Positions 8,691-17,207 of a DNA stretch of 64,000 bases are shown one piece after another. A program made the position numbers and the translations under genes. The notes below the pieces were generated by a model. The model worked only from the letters and a program-made list of their open reading frames with translations. It searched no databases and was not told the DNA's origin. This stretch comes from Maribellus comscasis (GTDB taxonomy: Bacteria; Bacteroidota; Bacteroidia; Bacteroidales; Prolixibacteraceae): contig NZ_CP046401.1 in NCBI RefSeq assembly GCF_009762775.1, positions 1,798,001 through 1,862,000 of the forward strand, in the 5' to 3' direction. Every line of letters begins with the position of its first letter. Within the stretch, counting starts at the first letter, position 1.

Positions 8691-9920
8691 ATGAAAAAAA
8701 GTACAATCCTTATTATTGGGTGTTTGATTTCTTTTACCCTCACGGCGCAGGATACAGGAGAGCCTCTTCCGGTCTGGCAAGAAGGAGAGATGGAGATTCA
8801 TCATATTTTTACCGGCGGTGGCGAGTCGGTCTTTTGTATTTTCCCTGATGGAACAACTTTACTTATTGATGCCGGGGATATTGGTCCACATATTGATCCC
8901 CGCCAAACAAAAACATCTCCCAACGACAGTAAACAACCAGGAGAATGGCTTGCCCGATATATTACAAATCGAATTGATTTTAAAAACAATAAAAAAATCG
9001 ATTACGCATTTTTGACCCATTTCCATGCTGACCACATGGGAGGAGTGTACGAAAACTCGGAAAAAACCAGAAACGGAGGAGATTATTATTTAAGCGGAAT
9101 TACAGAAGTATATGAACATGCGCCTTTTTCTAAAATAATCGACCGGGATTGGCCTTCCTACCACTACCCCAATCCAAACAAAACAAACGCGATTGATAAT
9201 TATAAAAAATTCCTTGAATGGAACAATAAAAACAATAAGCTGACCGCAGAAAATTTTATCCCTGGAACAAATAAACAATTTGTCCTTGTTAATTCGCCTG
9301 AAAAATATCCAGGGTTTGAGATTAGAAATATCGTCTCCAACGGCGAAGTTTGGACGGGAAAGGGAGAAAAGACAAAACAAGTGTTTCCTAAAGGAGAAGC
9401 GGTTAGCGAAAACAAACGCAGTTGCGGAATTAAAATCTCTTACGGAGATTTTGACTATTTTAATGGCGGAGACCTCGCCGGTCACCTGTCATTTGGAATG
9501 GAAGCCTGGAAGGATATAGAGACCCCGGTAGGCAAAGCACTGGGTATTGTTGAAGTATGTGAAGCAAATCATCATGCATGGATTGATGCAATGAACGAAA
9601 ACTTTCTGAACAGTGTAAAACCTCAAATTATTGTCATGCAAATCAACCACATAACTCACTTCAATTTATCGACAATGAATAGGATGGCAAATAAAAAATT
9701 AAATCCAAATTTGAAACATATAATACCAACCAACATCCCTGAAATATCAAGAGCATACATTGGCGTTGATCAACTAAAAAAAGTTACAGGAGATGGTGGT
9801 CATGTTGTAATAAAAGTCATGCCCGAAGGTAAGCAATATTTTGTTTGCCTGTTAACAACAAAAGATGAGTCGTACAAGATAAAATCGATATTAGGACCAT
9901 ATAAATGCAATAAAAAGTAA
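8691..9920 (+). CDS. Exported metallo-beta-lactamase-fold hydrolase
   Basis: The 409-residue protein starts with a signal peptide of about 19 residues (ends LTAQ) and then has the metallo-beta-lactamase fold. Evidence is the early LLIDAGD strand and the metal-binding THFHADHMGG motif (H-x-H-x-D-H) at about residues 108-117. Further candidate ligands are the Asp in YFNGGDLAG and the His in EANHHAWIDAM. The substrate cannot be told; relatives range from nucleases and lactonases to sulfatases of another fold. A role in sulfated or acylated glycan processing is possible only because of its position between SusD and a sulfatase. It lies downstream of the SusD terminator and probably has its own promoter. 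Confidence 0.8.
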   Translation: MKKSTILIIGCLISFTLTAQDTGEPLPVWQEGEMEIHHIFTGGGESVFCIFPDGTTLLIDAGDIGPHIDPRQTKTSPNDSKQPGEWLARYITNRIDFKNNKKIDYAFLTHFHADHMGGVYENSEKTRNGGDYYLSGITEVYEHAPFSKIIDRDWPSYHYPNPNKTNAIDNYKKFLEWNNKNNKLTAENFIPGTNKQFVLVNSPEKYPGFEIRNIVSNGEVWTGKGEKTKQVFPKGEAVSENKRSCGIKISYGDFDYFNGGDLAGHLSFGMEAWKDIETPVGKALGIVEVCEANHHAWIDAMNENFLNSVKPQIIVMQINHITHFNLSTMNRMANKKLNPNLKHIIPTNIPEISRAYIGVDQLKKVTGDGGHVVIKVMPEGKQYFVCLLTTKDESYKIKSILGPYKCNKK

Positions 9921-10220
9921 CATGGCGAAAGAATATACTAATTTTTCAAAAAAATTGATTACCGTATTTTCTCTCCAAACATTCACTCAACAAACTGGGA
10001 AGAAACAATTTAATGAAAATTTTCAGGCAATTGTGTTAAAATTTCTTCCAAAATAAACTCTTTTTCAAACTAGTGTAAAACAAGTTTTATTCGTCTTATA
10101 AAAGAAGGGAGTACAATAATAAATTCATTTTTTTCAGATTTTAAATTGATACTTTCATTATATTTCGCATGCGTAAATAGTATTTACCATTTTAATACAA
10201 CCTAAAACAATTTGACCTTT
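9921..10220. other. AT-rich intergenic region, 300 bp, no gene seen
   Basis: No convincing ORF or RNA was found. It contains AAAC followed by ATTCGTCTTA and TAAAA (about 10078-10102). The same arrangement occurs at about 8650-8675, upstream of the metallo-beta-lactamase gene, so it may carry a shared promoter or operator. Confidence 0.4.
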
Positions 10221-11804
10221 ATGAGAAATTATGTTTTTTCATTCTTTTTCTTACTTATTCTGGTAAGTGCAGGATGTACACAAAAAAAAGAAACTCCTCC
10301 GCAGCAACCCAACATTTTATTTGCTATTGCCGATGACGCTTCGTGGAAACATTTTGGCGCCTATGGCTGCGACTGGGTAAAAACTCCGGCTTTCGATCGG
10401 GTGGCAAACAGTGGAATTTTATTTAAAAATGCTTACACCCCCAATGCCAAGTGCGCACCGTCGAGGGCTTGTATCCTGACTGGGCGAAACAGCTGGCAGC
10501 TGGAAGAAGCCTGTAATCACTCCCCTCATTTCCCGGCCAAGTTCAAAACCTATGCTGAAGCTCTGGGAGAAAATGGCTATTTTGTTGGAAGTGTTGCCAA
10601 AGGATGGGCTCCGGGCGATCCGGGTGAAATCAACGGAAAAAAACGTGAACTCACGGGTCCAAAATTTGATGAATTTACAACCACTCCTCCAACCAATGCA
10701 ATCAATAAAAACGATTATGCCCGTAACTTTGAGGCTTTTCTTGAAGCGAAACCCGAAGAAAAACCTTTCTGTTTTTGGTATGGAAGTACCGAGCCTCATC
10801 GTGCTTATGAATTTGAATCAGGTATAAAAAAAGGAGGAAAGAATACCGGAGAAATAGATGAAGTTCCAGCGTTTTGGCCTGATGTGGATACTGTGCGGAA
10901 AGACCTGCTCGACTATGCTTTTGAAATTGAATATTTTGACAGCCACCTTCAGAAGATGATGGAAAAACTGGAAGAAGCCGGTGAACTGGAAAATACAATT
11001 ATTGTGGTAACCGCTGACAACGGAATGCCATTTCCCCGGATAAAAGGACAGGTTTATGAATATTCAAACCATCTCCCCCTGGCGATTATGTGGCCAAACG
11101 GGATTAAAAATCCTGGCCGGGTAGTCGATGATTTTGTAAACTTTATTGATTTTGCCCCCACCTATTTTGAAGTGGCTGGTATAAACCCGGAACAGGCGGG
11201 AATGCAAGCCATCAGCGGGAATAGCCTTACCGATATATTTTATTCAGAAAAAGAAGGCAAAGTAAATCCGGACCGTAATTTTGTTTTGGTGGGAAAGGAA
11301 CGCCATGATGTAGGCCGCCCCAACGACGAAGGTTACCCGGTGCGAGGTATTTTAACCGATGGATTTTTATACCTCCATAACTTTAAACCCGACCGCTGGC
11401 CTCTGGGAAATCCGGAGACAGGGTATCTTAATTGTGATGGCAGCCCGACAAAAACCTACCTTCTGGATACCCGCCGGAAAAAAGGAGTTATGGAATACTG
11501 GCAACTCAATTTTGGAAAACGTGTGGAAGAGGAATTGTATAACATTACAGAAGATCCGTTTTGTATGAATAACCTGGCAAAAGACGAAAATTATTCAGAA
11601 GTAAAAACACGCTTAGAGGATGAAATGAAACAAAAACTTACCCAACAGAACGATCCTAGAATTTTAGGAAACGGAGATATTTTTGATAATTATGAATATT
11701 CGGGAGCAGTAAAAAATTACTATAACCGGTATATAAGTGGAGAAAATGTTCCGGCAGGATGGGTGAATAAAACAGATTATGATTCAGATCTTTTAGAGAA
11801 ATAA
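10221..11804 (+). CDS. Family S1 sulfatase, N-sulfoglucosamine-sulfatase-like lipoprotein
   Basis: This type I sulfatase has the formylglycine motif C-A-P-S-R with the modifiable Cys at residue 78. Metal-binding Asp pair is in [11 protein letters not shown] (38-39), and [12 protein letters not shown] around residue 275 supplies late metal ligands. The latter resembles the corresponding part of heparan N-sulfatase (SGSH, subfamily S1_8); I infer N-desulfation of glucosamine but cannot prove it. The lipobox ends at Cys19 (LVSAGC). I chose the ATG at 10221 rather than the in-frame TTG at 10212, because the signal peptide then begins [10 protein letters not shown]. It starts a three-gene run with the MFS transporter 5 bp downstream. 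Confidence 0.9.
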   Translation: MRNYVFSFFFLLILVSAGCTQKKETPPQQPNILFAIADDASWKHFGAYGCDWVKTPAFDRVANSGILFKNAYTPNAKCAPSRACILTGRNSWQLEEACNHSPHFPAKFKTYAEALGENGYFVGSVAKGWAPGDPGEINGKKRELTGPKFDEFTTTPPTNAINKNDYARNFEAFLEAKPEEKPFCFWYGSTEPHRAYEFESGIKKGGKNTGEIDEVPAFWPDVDTVRKDLLDYAFEIEYFDSHLQKMMEKLEEAGELENTIIVVTADNGMPFPRIKGQVYEYSNHLPLAIMWPNGIKNPGRVVDDFVNFIDFAPTYFEVAGINPEQAGMQAISGNSLTDIFYSEKEGKVNPDRNFVLVGKERHDVGRPNDEGYPVRGILTDGFLYLHNFKPDRWPLGNPETGYLNCDGSPTKTYLLDTRRKKGVMEYWQLNFGKRVEEELYNITEDPFCMNNLAKDENYSEVKTRLEDEMKQKLTQQNDPRILGNGDIFDNYEYSGAVKNYYNRYISGENVPAGWVNKTDYDSDLLEK

Positions 11805-11809
11805 AAATT

Positions 11810-13012
11810 ATGGTTAGAATAAAACTTTCGGTAATGATGCTGCTCCAATACATGATGTACGCAGTTTGGTGGGTACCACTGGCAGCATATTTAACAAACC
11901 TTGGTGTCGACAGCACTCAAAAAGCCCTCATTTTAAGCTCAATGGCTTTCGGATGTATTTTATCTCCGGTAGTTGGAATGGTTGCCGACAAATTTATAGC
12001 CAGTCAGAAAGTATTGGCCGGGTTAAACTTAATAAACGCAATAATGCTGTTAGGTGCAGCAACAACAAATAATCCGAATCTGTTATTTATTTTTCTCCTG
12101 ATTGCGATGTTAGGTTATATGCCTTCCTGGGGGATTACCAGTTCAATTTCCATGGCACATCTTTCTTCCGAAGAATTTCCAAAAGTAAGGGTATTTGGCT
12201 CGATAGGATGGGTTGCCTCCGGAATTTTCAGTATAATTTTTATCCGCTTTTTAAACATCGACTTCGACGGGACACATATTCCTTTTTATTGTGGCGCGGG
12301 AGTAAGTTTTATCGCGGTTTTGCTTAATCTTACTTTGCCCGACACTCCTCCTCCGGCAAAAGGAGAAAAAGTATCTATGATAGAAATATTCGGATTGGGT
12401 ACAATTCAAATGATGAAGGAAAAAAACTTTGCCGTTTTTATTTTATTTTCATTTCTTTCAATGATTCCTTTTGCAATGTACTATTCCTTCTTTTCTGAAT
12501 TTCTGTTACACATCAACACCAAATATATTTCGGTTACAATGAATTGGGGTGTACTGGCAGAAATGGGATTTTTGCTCCTGGTACCCCCGGCAATAAAAAA
12601 ATTCGGGTTACGCAAAGTAATGGTATTTGGATTAATTGCACTCTGTATCCGATACCTTGCTTTTTACATGGGCGGCGTTGTAAACCTAAGCTGGATGTTT
12701 TACATCGGAATCCTGGTTCACGGATTGATATTTGGCTTCTTTTATGTTGCCGGCCAAATTTATATCGACAAAAAAGCTCCTTCTCAACTAAAATCTCAGG
12801 CGCAGGGTTTTATTTTCCTGGTCACTTACGGAGTAGGACTATTGGTCGGTAATCTGATTTGCAGCAGAATTATTGAGCATTATAAAACAGCAGCAGATTA
12901 TAACTGGGATGCGATTTGGGGCATTATTTCCGTAATGTCGGTTGTATTATTGGTTGGATTTATAATCTTTTTCAAAAACAAAAAAAACTTTTTAAACGTA
13001 ATCAATGAGTAA
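11810..13012 (+). CDS. MFS transporter, nucleoside:H+ symporter-like
   Basis: The 400-residue protein has about 12 hydrophobic helices. The loop after the second helix carries the MFS-type sequence GMVADKF, and the start, LQYMMYAVWWVPLAAYL, resembles the NupG/XapB nucleoside:H+ symporter family. It lies 5 bp after one sulfatase and 10 bp before another, so it most likely brings the desulfated mono- or disaccharide across the inner membrane. The family label describes fold relatedness and does not establish a nucleoside substrate. No regulator lies next to it. Confidence 0.85.
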   Translation: MVRIKLSVMMLLQYMMYAVWWVPLAAYLTNLGVDSTQKALILSSMAFGCILSPVVGMVADKFIASQKVLAGLNLINAIMLLGAATTNNPNLLFIFLLIAMLGYMPSWGITSSISMAHLSSEEFPKVRVFGSIGWVASGIFSIIFIRFLNIDFDGTHIPFYCGAGVSFIAVLLNLTLPDTPPPAKGEKVSMIEIFGLGTIQMMKEKNFAVFILFSFLSMIPFAMYYSFFSEFLLHINTKYISVTMNWGVLAEMGFLLLVPPAIKKFGLRKVMVFGLIALCIRYLAFYMGGVVNLSWMFYIGILVHGLIFGFFYVAGQIYIDKKAPSQLKSQAQGFIFLVTYGVGLLVGNLICSRIIEHYKTAADYNWDAIWGIISVMSVVLLVGFIIFFKNKKNFLNVINE

Positions 13013-13022
13013 ACCTTAAGTT

Positions 13023-14918
13023 ATGAAAAGGACCGGAACGCTTTTTTTTGTTTTTATCCTTATTGTTTTTTTCTCCTTTGGGCAGAAAAAACCCAATATT
13101 CTTTGGATAACCATCGAAGACTCATCTCCACAATTTTTTGGATGTTATGGAAATAAAGATGCAAGTACACCGGAGATCGACAAACTGGCAGAGGAAGGTA
13201 TCCGCTTTACCAATGCTTTTTCAACCGGAACTGTTTGTTCTCCAAGCCGCTCAACAATTATAACCGGCGTTAGAACATTTAAAATGGGAACCGGAAACCA
13301 CCGGAGCAATTATACCATTCCTGAATATATTCACGGATTTCCTTATTATCTTCAAAAGCAAGGCTATTACGTAACCAACAATGCCAAAACCGACTATAAC
13401 GTGGGAAATGTTAAAGCGTTTACGGAAGAGGCTTGGAATGAAAGTTCGAATAGAGCCGGCTGGTGGGACAGAAAACCCGGGCAGCCGTTTTTTGCAGTTT
13501 TTAACTACAACGATTCACACCAATCCAGAACCATGACAAATACTTACCAATGGTACAGGGAGAATGTGTGGGAACAACTCCCTCCTGAAGACCGGATTGG
13601 TGACAACGAATTTGATATGCCCCCGTTTTACCTCGACAGTCCGGAAATGCGAAAACAATTTGCGCGTGTTTACAATTCGATAAAACTTACGGATAACAAG
13701 ATTGGCGATTTGCTCGAACGACTTGAAAAAGACAATTTGCGCGACAGCACAATTATTTTCTTTTACGCCGACCATGGCGAAGGAATGCCTCGCGGAAAAA
13801 CCAACGGAATCAATTATGGGTATCGTGTACCTTTTGTAATCTGGTTTCCCGAAATGTACAAAGAACTTTCTCCGTGGGGAACACAAGTTGTTTCTGACGA
13901 ACTTATCGATTTCGAGGATTTGGCACCAACACTTATCAACCTTGCCGGCGGAGAAATACCTGATTATCTTGAAGGCCGGATTCTAATTGGTAAAAATCGG
14001 TCGAAACCTGTTGACCACCTTATTCTTTCTGCCGACCGTTCAGATAACGGAATTGATATGGTACGGAGTATTACTGATGGGAGGTTTGTGTATTCGCGCA
14101 ACTATTTGCCTTTTATGCCGGAAGCACGTTACATCCGCTACATGGAAATAGGTGAGATAAAGCAGCAGATGCGCAACGACCTAAAAGCCGGCTTGTTAAA
14201 CCCGCTACAGAAAAGTCTTTTTGAAGATCGTCCCGCTGAATTTTTATTTGATATAGAAAATGACATCTGGGAAACCAAAAATCTTGTAAATGACCCGAGA
14301 TACACTAGTGTACTGGAAGAAATGCGCGAGTTGCTAGATGAGGAAGTGATTAAAGGACGCGATGTAATGTTTTTGCCCGAATATGAAATCGAAAAAATAT
14401 CTGAAGAAAAAAATGCTTATGAATTCAGATTAAATGATGAAGGATATCCAATTAGCGAAATCTACAACGCAGCTTCGCTTTCGGGTAAAAGAGATCAAAA
14501 AACCGCAAAACAACAGGTTAAACTGTTAAACAGCTCCAATAAAATTGTACGTTATTGGGCCATAACCGGTCTTTGCTCACAAGATCCGGAGACACTTGAA
14601 AAATACAGGAATAAAATCATTAAAGCAATGGATGATACTTATCTTCCGGTAGCAATAAATGCTGCTGCAATTGCTTACAAAGAATTTGATTTAAAGGAAG
14701 CGGAGGAAAAGTTGAAAGATTTTTGCAAAAATGACAACATGAATCTTGCACTTTCTGCAATTAACCACCTGCTGTATGCCGACGATAAACACCCATTTGT
14801 AAGTACAATAAAACAAGTGCATGAAATGCCGGAGCGTAACTATAACGTAAAAGCTGCCTGTATGGATTTTCTGGGAAGTCTGGGACTGGTTCCCAATAAT
14901 CCCGACTACAGGGAATAG
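13023..14918 (+). CDS. Family S1 sulfatase with helical-repeat C-terminal extension
   Basis: This 631-residue exported sulfatase has signal peptide to about residue 20. The formylglycine motif is C-S-P-S-R with Cys72, the first metal site is in ITIEDSSPQF (residues 31-33; canonical DD replaced by ED), and the second in YADHGEGMPRGK (about 248-259). The latter again resembles S1_8 N-sulfoglucosamine sulfatases. From about residue 480 to the end comes an alpha-helical region (SSNKIVRYWAITGLCSQDPE, VAINAAAIAYKEFDLKEA) that looks like HEAT repeats and is longer than a plain sulfatase C-domain. It is the last gene of the first locus and converges on the hydroxyproline operon, with 22 bp between stops. 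Confidence 0.9.
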   Translation: MKRTGTLFFVFILIVFFSFGQKKPNILWITIEDSSPQFFGCYGNKDASTPEIDKLAEEGIRFTNAFSTGTVCSPSRSTIITGVRTFKMGTGNHRSNYTIPEYIHGFPYYLQKQGYYVTNNAKTDYNVGNVKAFTEEAWNESSNRAGWWDRKPGQPFFAVFNYNDSHQSRTMTNTYQWYRENVWEQLPPEDRIGDNEFDMPPFYLDSPEMRKQFARVYNSIKLTDNKIGDLLERLEKDNLRDSTIIFFYADHGEGMPRGKTNGINYGYRVPFVIWFPEMYKELSPWGTQVVSDELIDFEDLAPTLINLAGGEIPDYLEGRILIGKNRSKPVDHLILSADRSDNGIDMVRSITDGRFVYSRNYLPFMPEARYIRYMEIGEIKQQMRNDLKAGLLNPLQKSLFEDRPAEFLFDIENDIWETKNLVNDPRYTSVLEEMRELLDEEVIKGRDVMFLPEYEIEKISEEKNAYEFRLNDEGYPISEIYNAASLSGKRDQKTAKQQVKLLNSSNKIVRYWAITGLCSQDPETLEKYRNKIIKAMDDTYLPVAINAAAIAYKEFDLKEAEEKLKDFCKNDNMNLALSAINHLLYADDKHPFVSTIKQVHEMPERNYNVKAACMDFLGSLGLVPNNPDYRE

Positions 14919-14940
14919 AAAGCGAAAAACAGTTATAAAG

Positions 14941-16182
14941 TTATCGTCCGATTCTAAAAGCTTTAAGATCGAGGCTTGTTCTTTCACCGGAAATTAATTC
15001 GCTGAGGAGCAAGCCTGTTACGGGTCCCAAGGTTACCCCCATCATAGAGTGCCCTGTCCCAACATAAATATTTTGAAACTTTGGAACACGTCCAATATAA
15101 GGCAATCCATCAAAGGAACAGGGCCGGTGGCCTTGCCAGATTTGCTTTTCTTTTATTTCAATTTGTTTTTCAGAAGGATAAAATTCGCCCACTGATTTAA
15201 TAATTTTTTCTACACGTCTTTTGTTTATCTTATAATCCTTGTGTCCCACTTCCATTCCTCCTCCAAACCGAACAGCCCCGTTTCCAAGCGGAGTAACTGC
15301 CAAATTCACATCGGAAAGTAACGCAGGATAATGAATGGGGGAAGATGGGTTCACTACGAAACTGTATCCTTTCCCGGGCTGAACATCAATTTTTGTGTGT
15401 AGCTGATTTAACAACTCCCTGCTCCACATCCCGGCTGCTATTACCAATTCATCAAAATCAAAATCTTCGTTTTCTGTTTCTATCCTAACCGCCTTGTTTG
15501 ACTCGATTTGTATCTTCTTTACCTCACAATTTGGTTTGAAAACAATTCCTTTCTCCTGCAGTGTATGTTTTAATACATTCATTAAAACATTTGGATTTAG
15601 ATGATTATCGGAATGATAAAGAAAGCCGCCGGCGACATTTGGTTTGGCATCAGGCTCTAGTTGGAGAATATCTGCCAACGACAACTCATCGACTTTTAAA
15701 CCCGCATCTCGCGCGATTTTTGCTTCCTCCTGCAAATCTGCTCCGGTTCCCTCTGACTGGTACAACATTAGCAGACCGTTCTTCCAAAGCGGAAAATCCA
15801 ATTCACCCGAAGTTTTAATTTCAGAAAATAAATCTTTACTGAACAAACTTAATTCCTTCAGAATATGGATTGAATTTCGAACATGCCGCTCATTGGCCAC
15901 CGAAACAAATTTCAGATACCATCGGATTAAATCCTTTTCAGGCGCAAAACGAAATCCCACAGCAGAAGAGGAATTGAAAAGATTTTTGACGCCTTTTTTC
16001 AACATTCCCGGTGAAGCCAGCGGAACAACATGGCTTGGGACAATAAGTCCGGCATTTCCGTAAGAACATCCATCGGAAAAATCTCCTTTGTCGATTACTG
16101 TAACTTCCGCACCTTTTTTTGCAAGAAACCAGGCGGAAAACAAACCAATAACACCTCCGCCTACCACTACTACTTTACTCAT
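14941..16182 (-). CDS. FAD-dependent D-amino-acid dehydrogenase, probable cis-4-hydroxy-D-proline dehydrogenase
   Basis: The 413-residue flavoprotein belongs to the DadA/glycine-oxidase family. An N-terminal dinucleotide-binding motif, VVVVGGGVIGLFSAWFLAKK, is followed by VIDKGDFSDG. A C-terminal FAD-binding segment runs GLPYIGRVP ... VGTGHSMMGVTLGP. It should oxidise cis-4-hydroxy-D-proline to 1-pyrroline-4-hydroxy-2-carboxylate, the second step of hydroxyproline breakdown. The assignment rests on its place directly after the epimerase, with the deaminase and semialdehyde dehydrogenase upstream. The start used is the ATG at 16182; the longer frame from 16197 would begin with TTG. Last gene of the operon. 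Confidence 0.87.
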   Translation of the reverse strand: MSKVVVVGGGVIGLFSAWFLAKKGAEVTVIDKGDFSDGCSYGNAGLIVPSHVVPLASPGMLKKGVKNLFNSSSAVGFRFAPEKDLIRWYLKFVSVANERHVRNSIHILKELSLFSKDLFSEIKTSGELDFPLWKNGLLMLYQSEGTGADLQEEAKIARDAGLKVDELSLADILQLEPDAKPNVAGGFLYHSDNHLNPNVLMNVLKHTLQEKGIVFKPNCEVKKIQIESNKAVRIETENEDFDFDELVIAAGMWSRELLNQLHTKIDVQPGKGYSFVVNPSSPIHYPALLSDVNLAVTPLGNGAVRFGGGMEVGHKDYKINKRRVEKIIKSVGEFYPSEKQIEIKEKQIWQGHRPCSFDGLPYIGRVPKFQNIYVGTGHSMMGVTLGPVTGLLLSELISGERTSLDLKAFRIGR

Positions 16183-16200
16183 TCTTTTAGAAAACAAAGA

Positions 16201-17205
16201 TTACATGACCTGAAAACCGTGGGCATAGGGATCATCTTCATCGTCGATAAAGATATTGTTAAAGCCGGTAATTTTAGCCCACCCCTCAATGCTTGGAACG
16301 ATTGCATCAAATTCGCCAACTTTTGTCCGGTTCTCCACTTTGCCTAAAAACTGGCTACCTATAATACTTTCATGAAGAAATTGATCTCCTTCTTTAAGTT
16401 TACCTCGCGCAAACAACTGGGCCATTCTTGCTGAAGTCCCCGTGCCACAAGGCGATCGATCGATAGCTTTGTCGCCATAGAAAACGGCATTCCGCCCGTC
16501 GGCATTTTCAGAAAGAGTAGCGCCTGTCCACTCAATATGGCTAATCCCGTGAATCTCCCGGTTTTCAGGATGCTCAAATGTGTATTTTTCATTTATCAGT
16601 TTTCGCAGCGGGCGGCTAAATGAAATCAGCTCATCGGCGGAATAATGTTCCAATCCTTTAAAATTTTTCTGCGGATCTATGATTGCATAAAAGTTTCCGC
16701 CATAAGCTACATCAAACTGCAACTTCCCAAGGTGTGGCGAATCTATTTCCAAATCTTTTCCCGCGATAAAGGATGGAACGTTTGTAAGTTTTACCGAACT
16801 CACCTTTTTACCGTTCATTTTGTACTCGACTTTTATTAAACCGGCCGGCACCTCCACCATCAGTTCGCCAGGATTTTTAGGAGTAACCAAGCCCTGTTCA
16901 ATAGCAACAGTAACTGTGCCAATTGTTCCATGTCCGCACATCGGTAAACAACCACTGGTTTCAATAAACAGAATTCCCATATCGTTTTCCGGGTTCGACG
17001 GCGGAAAAATAATACTTCCCGACATCATATCATGGCCGCGTGGTTCAAACATCAATCCATGGCGAATCCAGTCAAACTCTTTCATAAAATGAAGACGCCT
17101 TTCAAACATATTTTCCCCTTTCAAAACCGGTCCTCCACCAGCTACCACCCGAACAGGATTTCCGCAGGTATGCGCATCGACACAAAAGAAAGTCTTGGCT
17201 GCCAT
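16201..17205 (-). CDS. 4-hydroxyproline 2-epimerase (proline racemase family)
   Basis: This 334-residue protein of the proline racemase family carries both catalytic cysteines, Cys90 in PMCGHGTIG and Cys253 in DRSPCGTGTSA. Having Cys at the second site separates epimerases/racemases from the dehydratase branch, which has Thr there. Epimerisation of trans-4-hydroxy-L-proline to cis-4-hydroxy-D-proline is the first pathway step. The other three enzymes of that pathway surround it, so the hydroxyproline assignment is strong. It begins 2 bp after the dehydrogenase gene stop and is clearly in the same operon. Confidence 0.92.
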   Translation of the reverse strand: MAAKTFFCVDAHTCGNPVRVVAGGGPVLKGENMFERRLHFMKEFDWIRHGLMFEPRGHDMMSGSIIFPPSNPENDMGILFIETSGCLPMCGHGTIGTVTVAIEQGLVTPKNPGELMVEVPAGLIKVEYKMNGKKVSSVKLTNVPSFIAGKDLEIDSPHLGKLQFDVAYGGNFYAIIDPQKNFKGLEHYSADELISFSRPLRKLINEKYTFEHPENREIHGISHIEWTGATLSENADGRNAVFYGDKAIDRSPCGTGTSARMAQLFARGKLKEGDQFLHESIIGSQFLGKVENRTKVGEFDAIVPSIEGWAKITGFNNIFIDDEDDPYAHGFQVM

Positions 17206-17207
17206 TT

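Noticed and set aside
8994..9990. Similarity of about 20 bases between 8994-9016 and 9951-9973 as a duplicated gene fragment
   Set aside because: The match is short and AT-rich, and it does not extend, so chance explains it.
15561..16347. Plus-strand ORFs opposite the hydroxyproline operon, and similar shadow frames elsewhere
   Set aside because: They are antisense frames over well-recognised genes, with no domain or start of their own.
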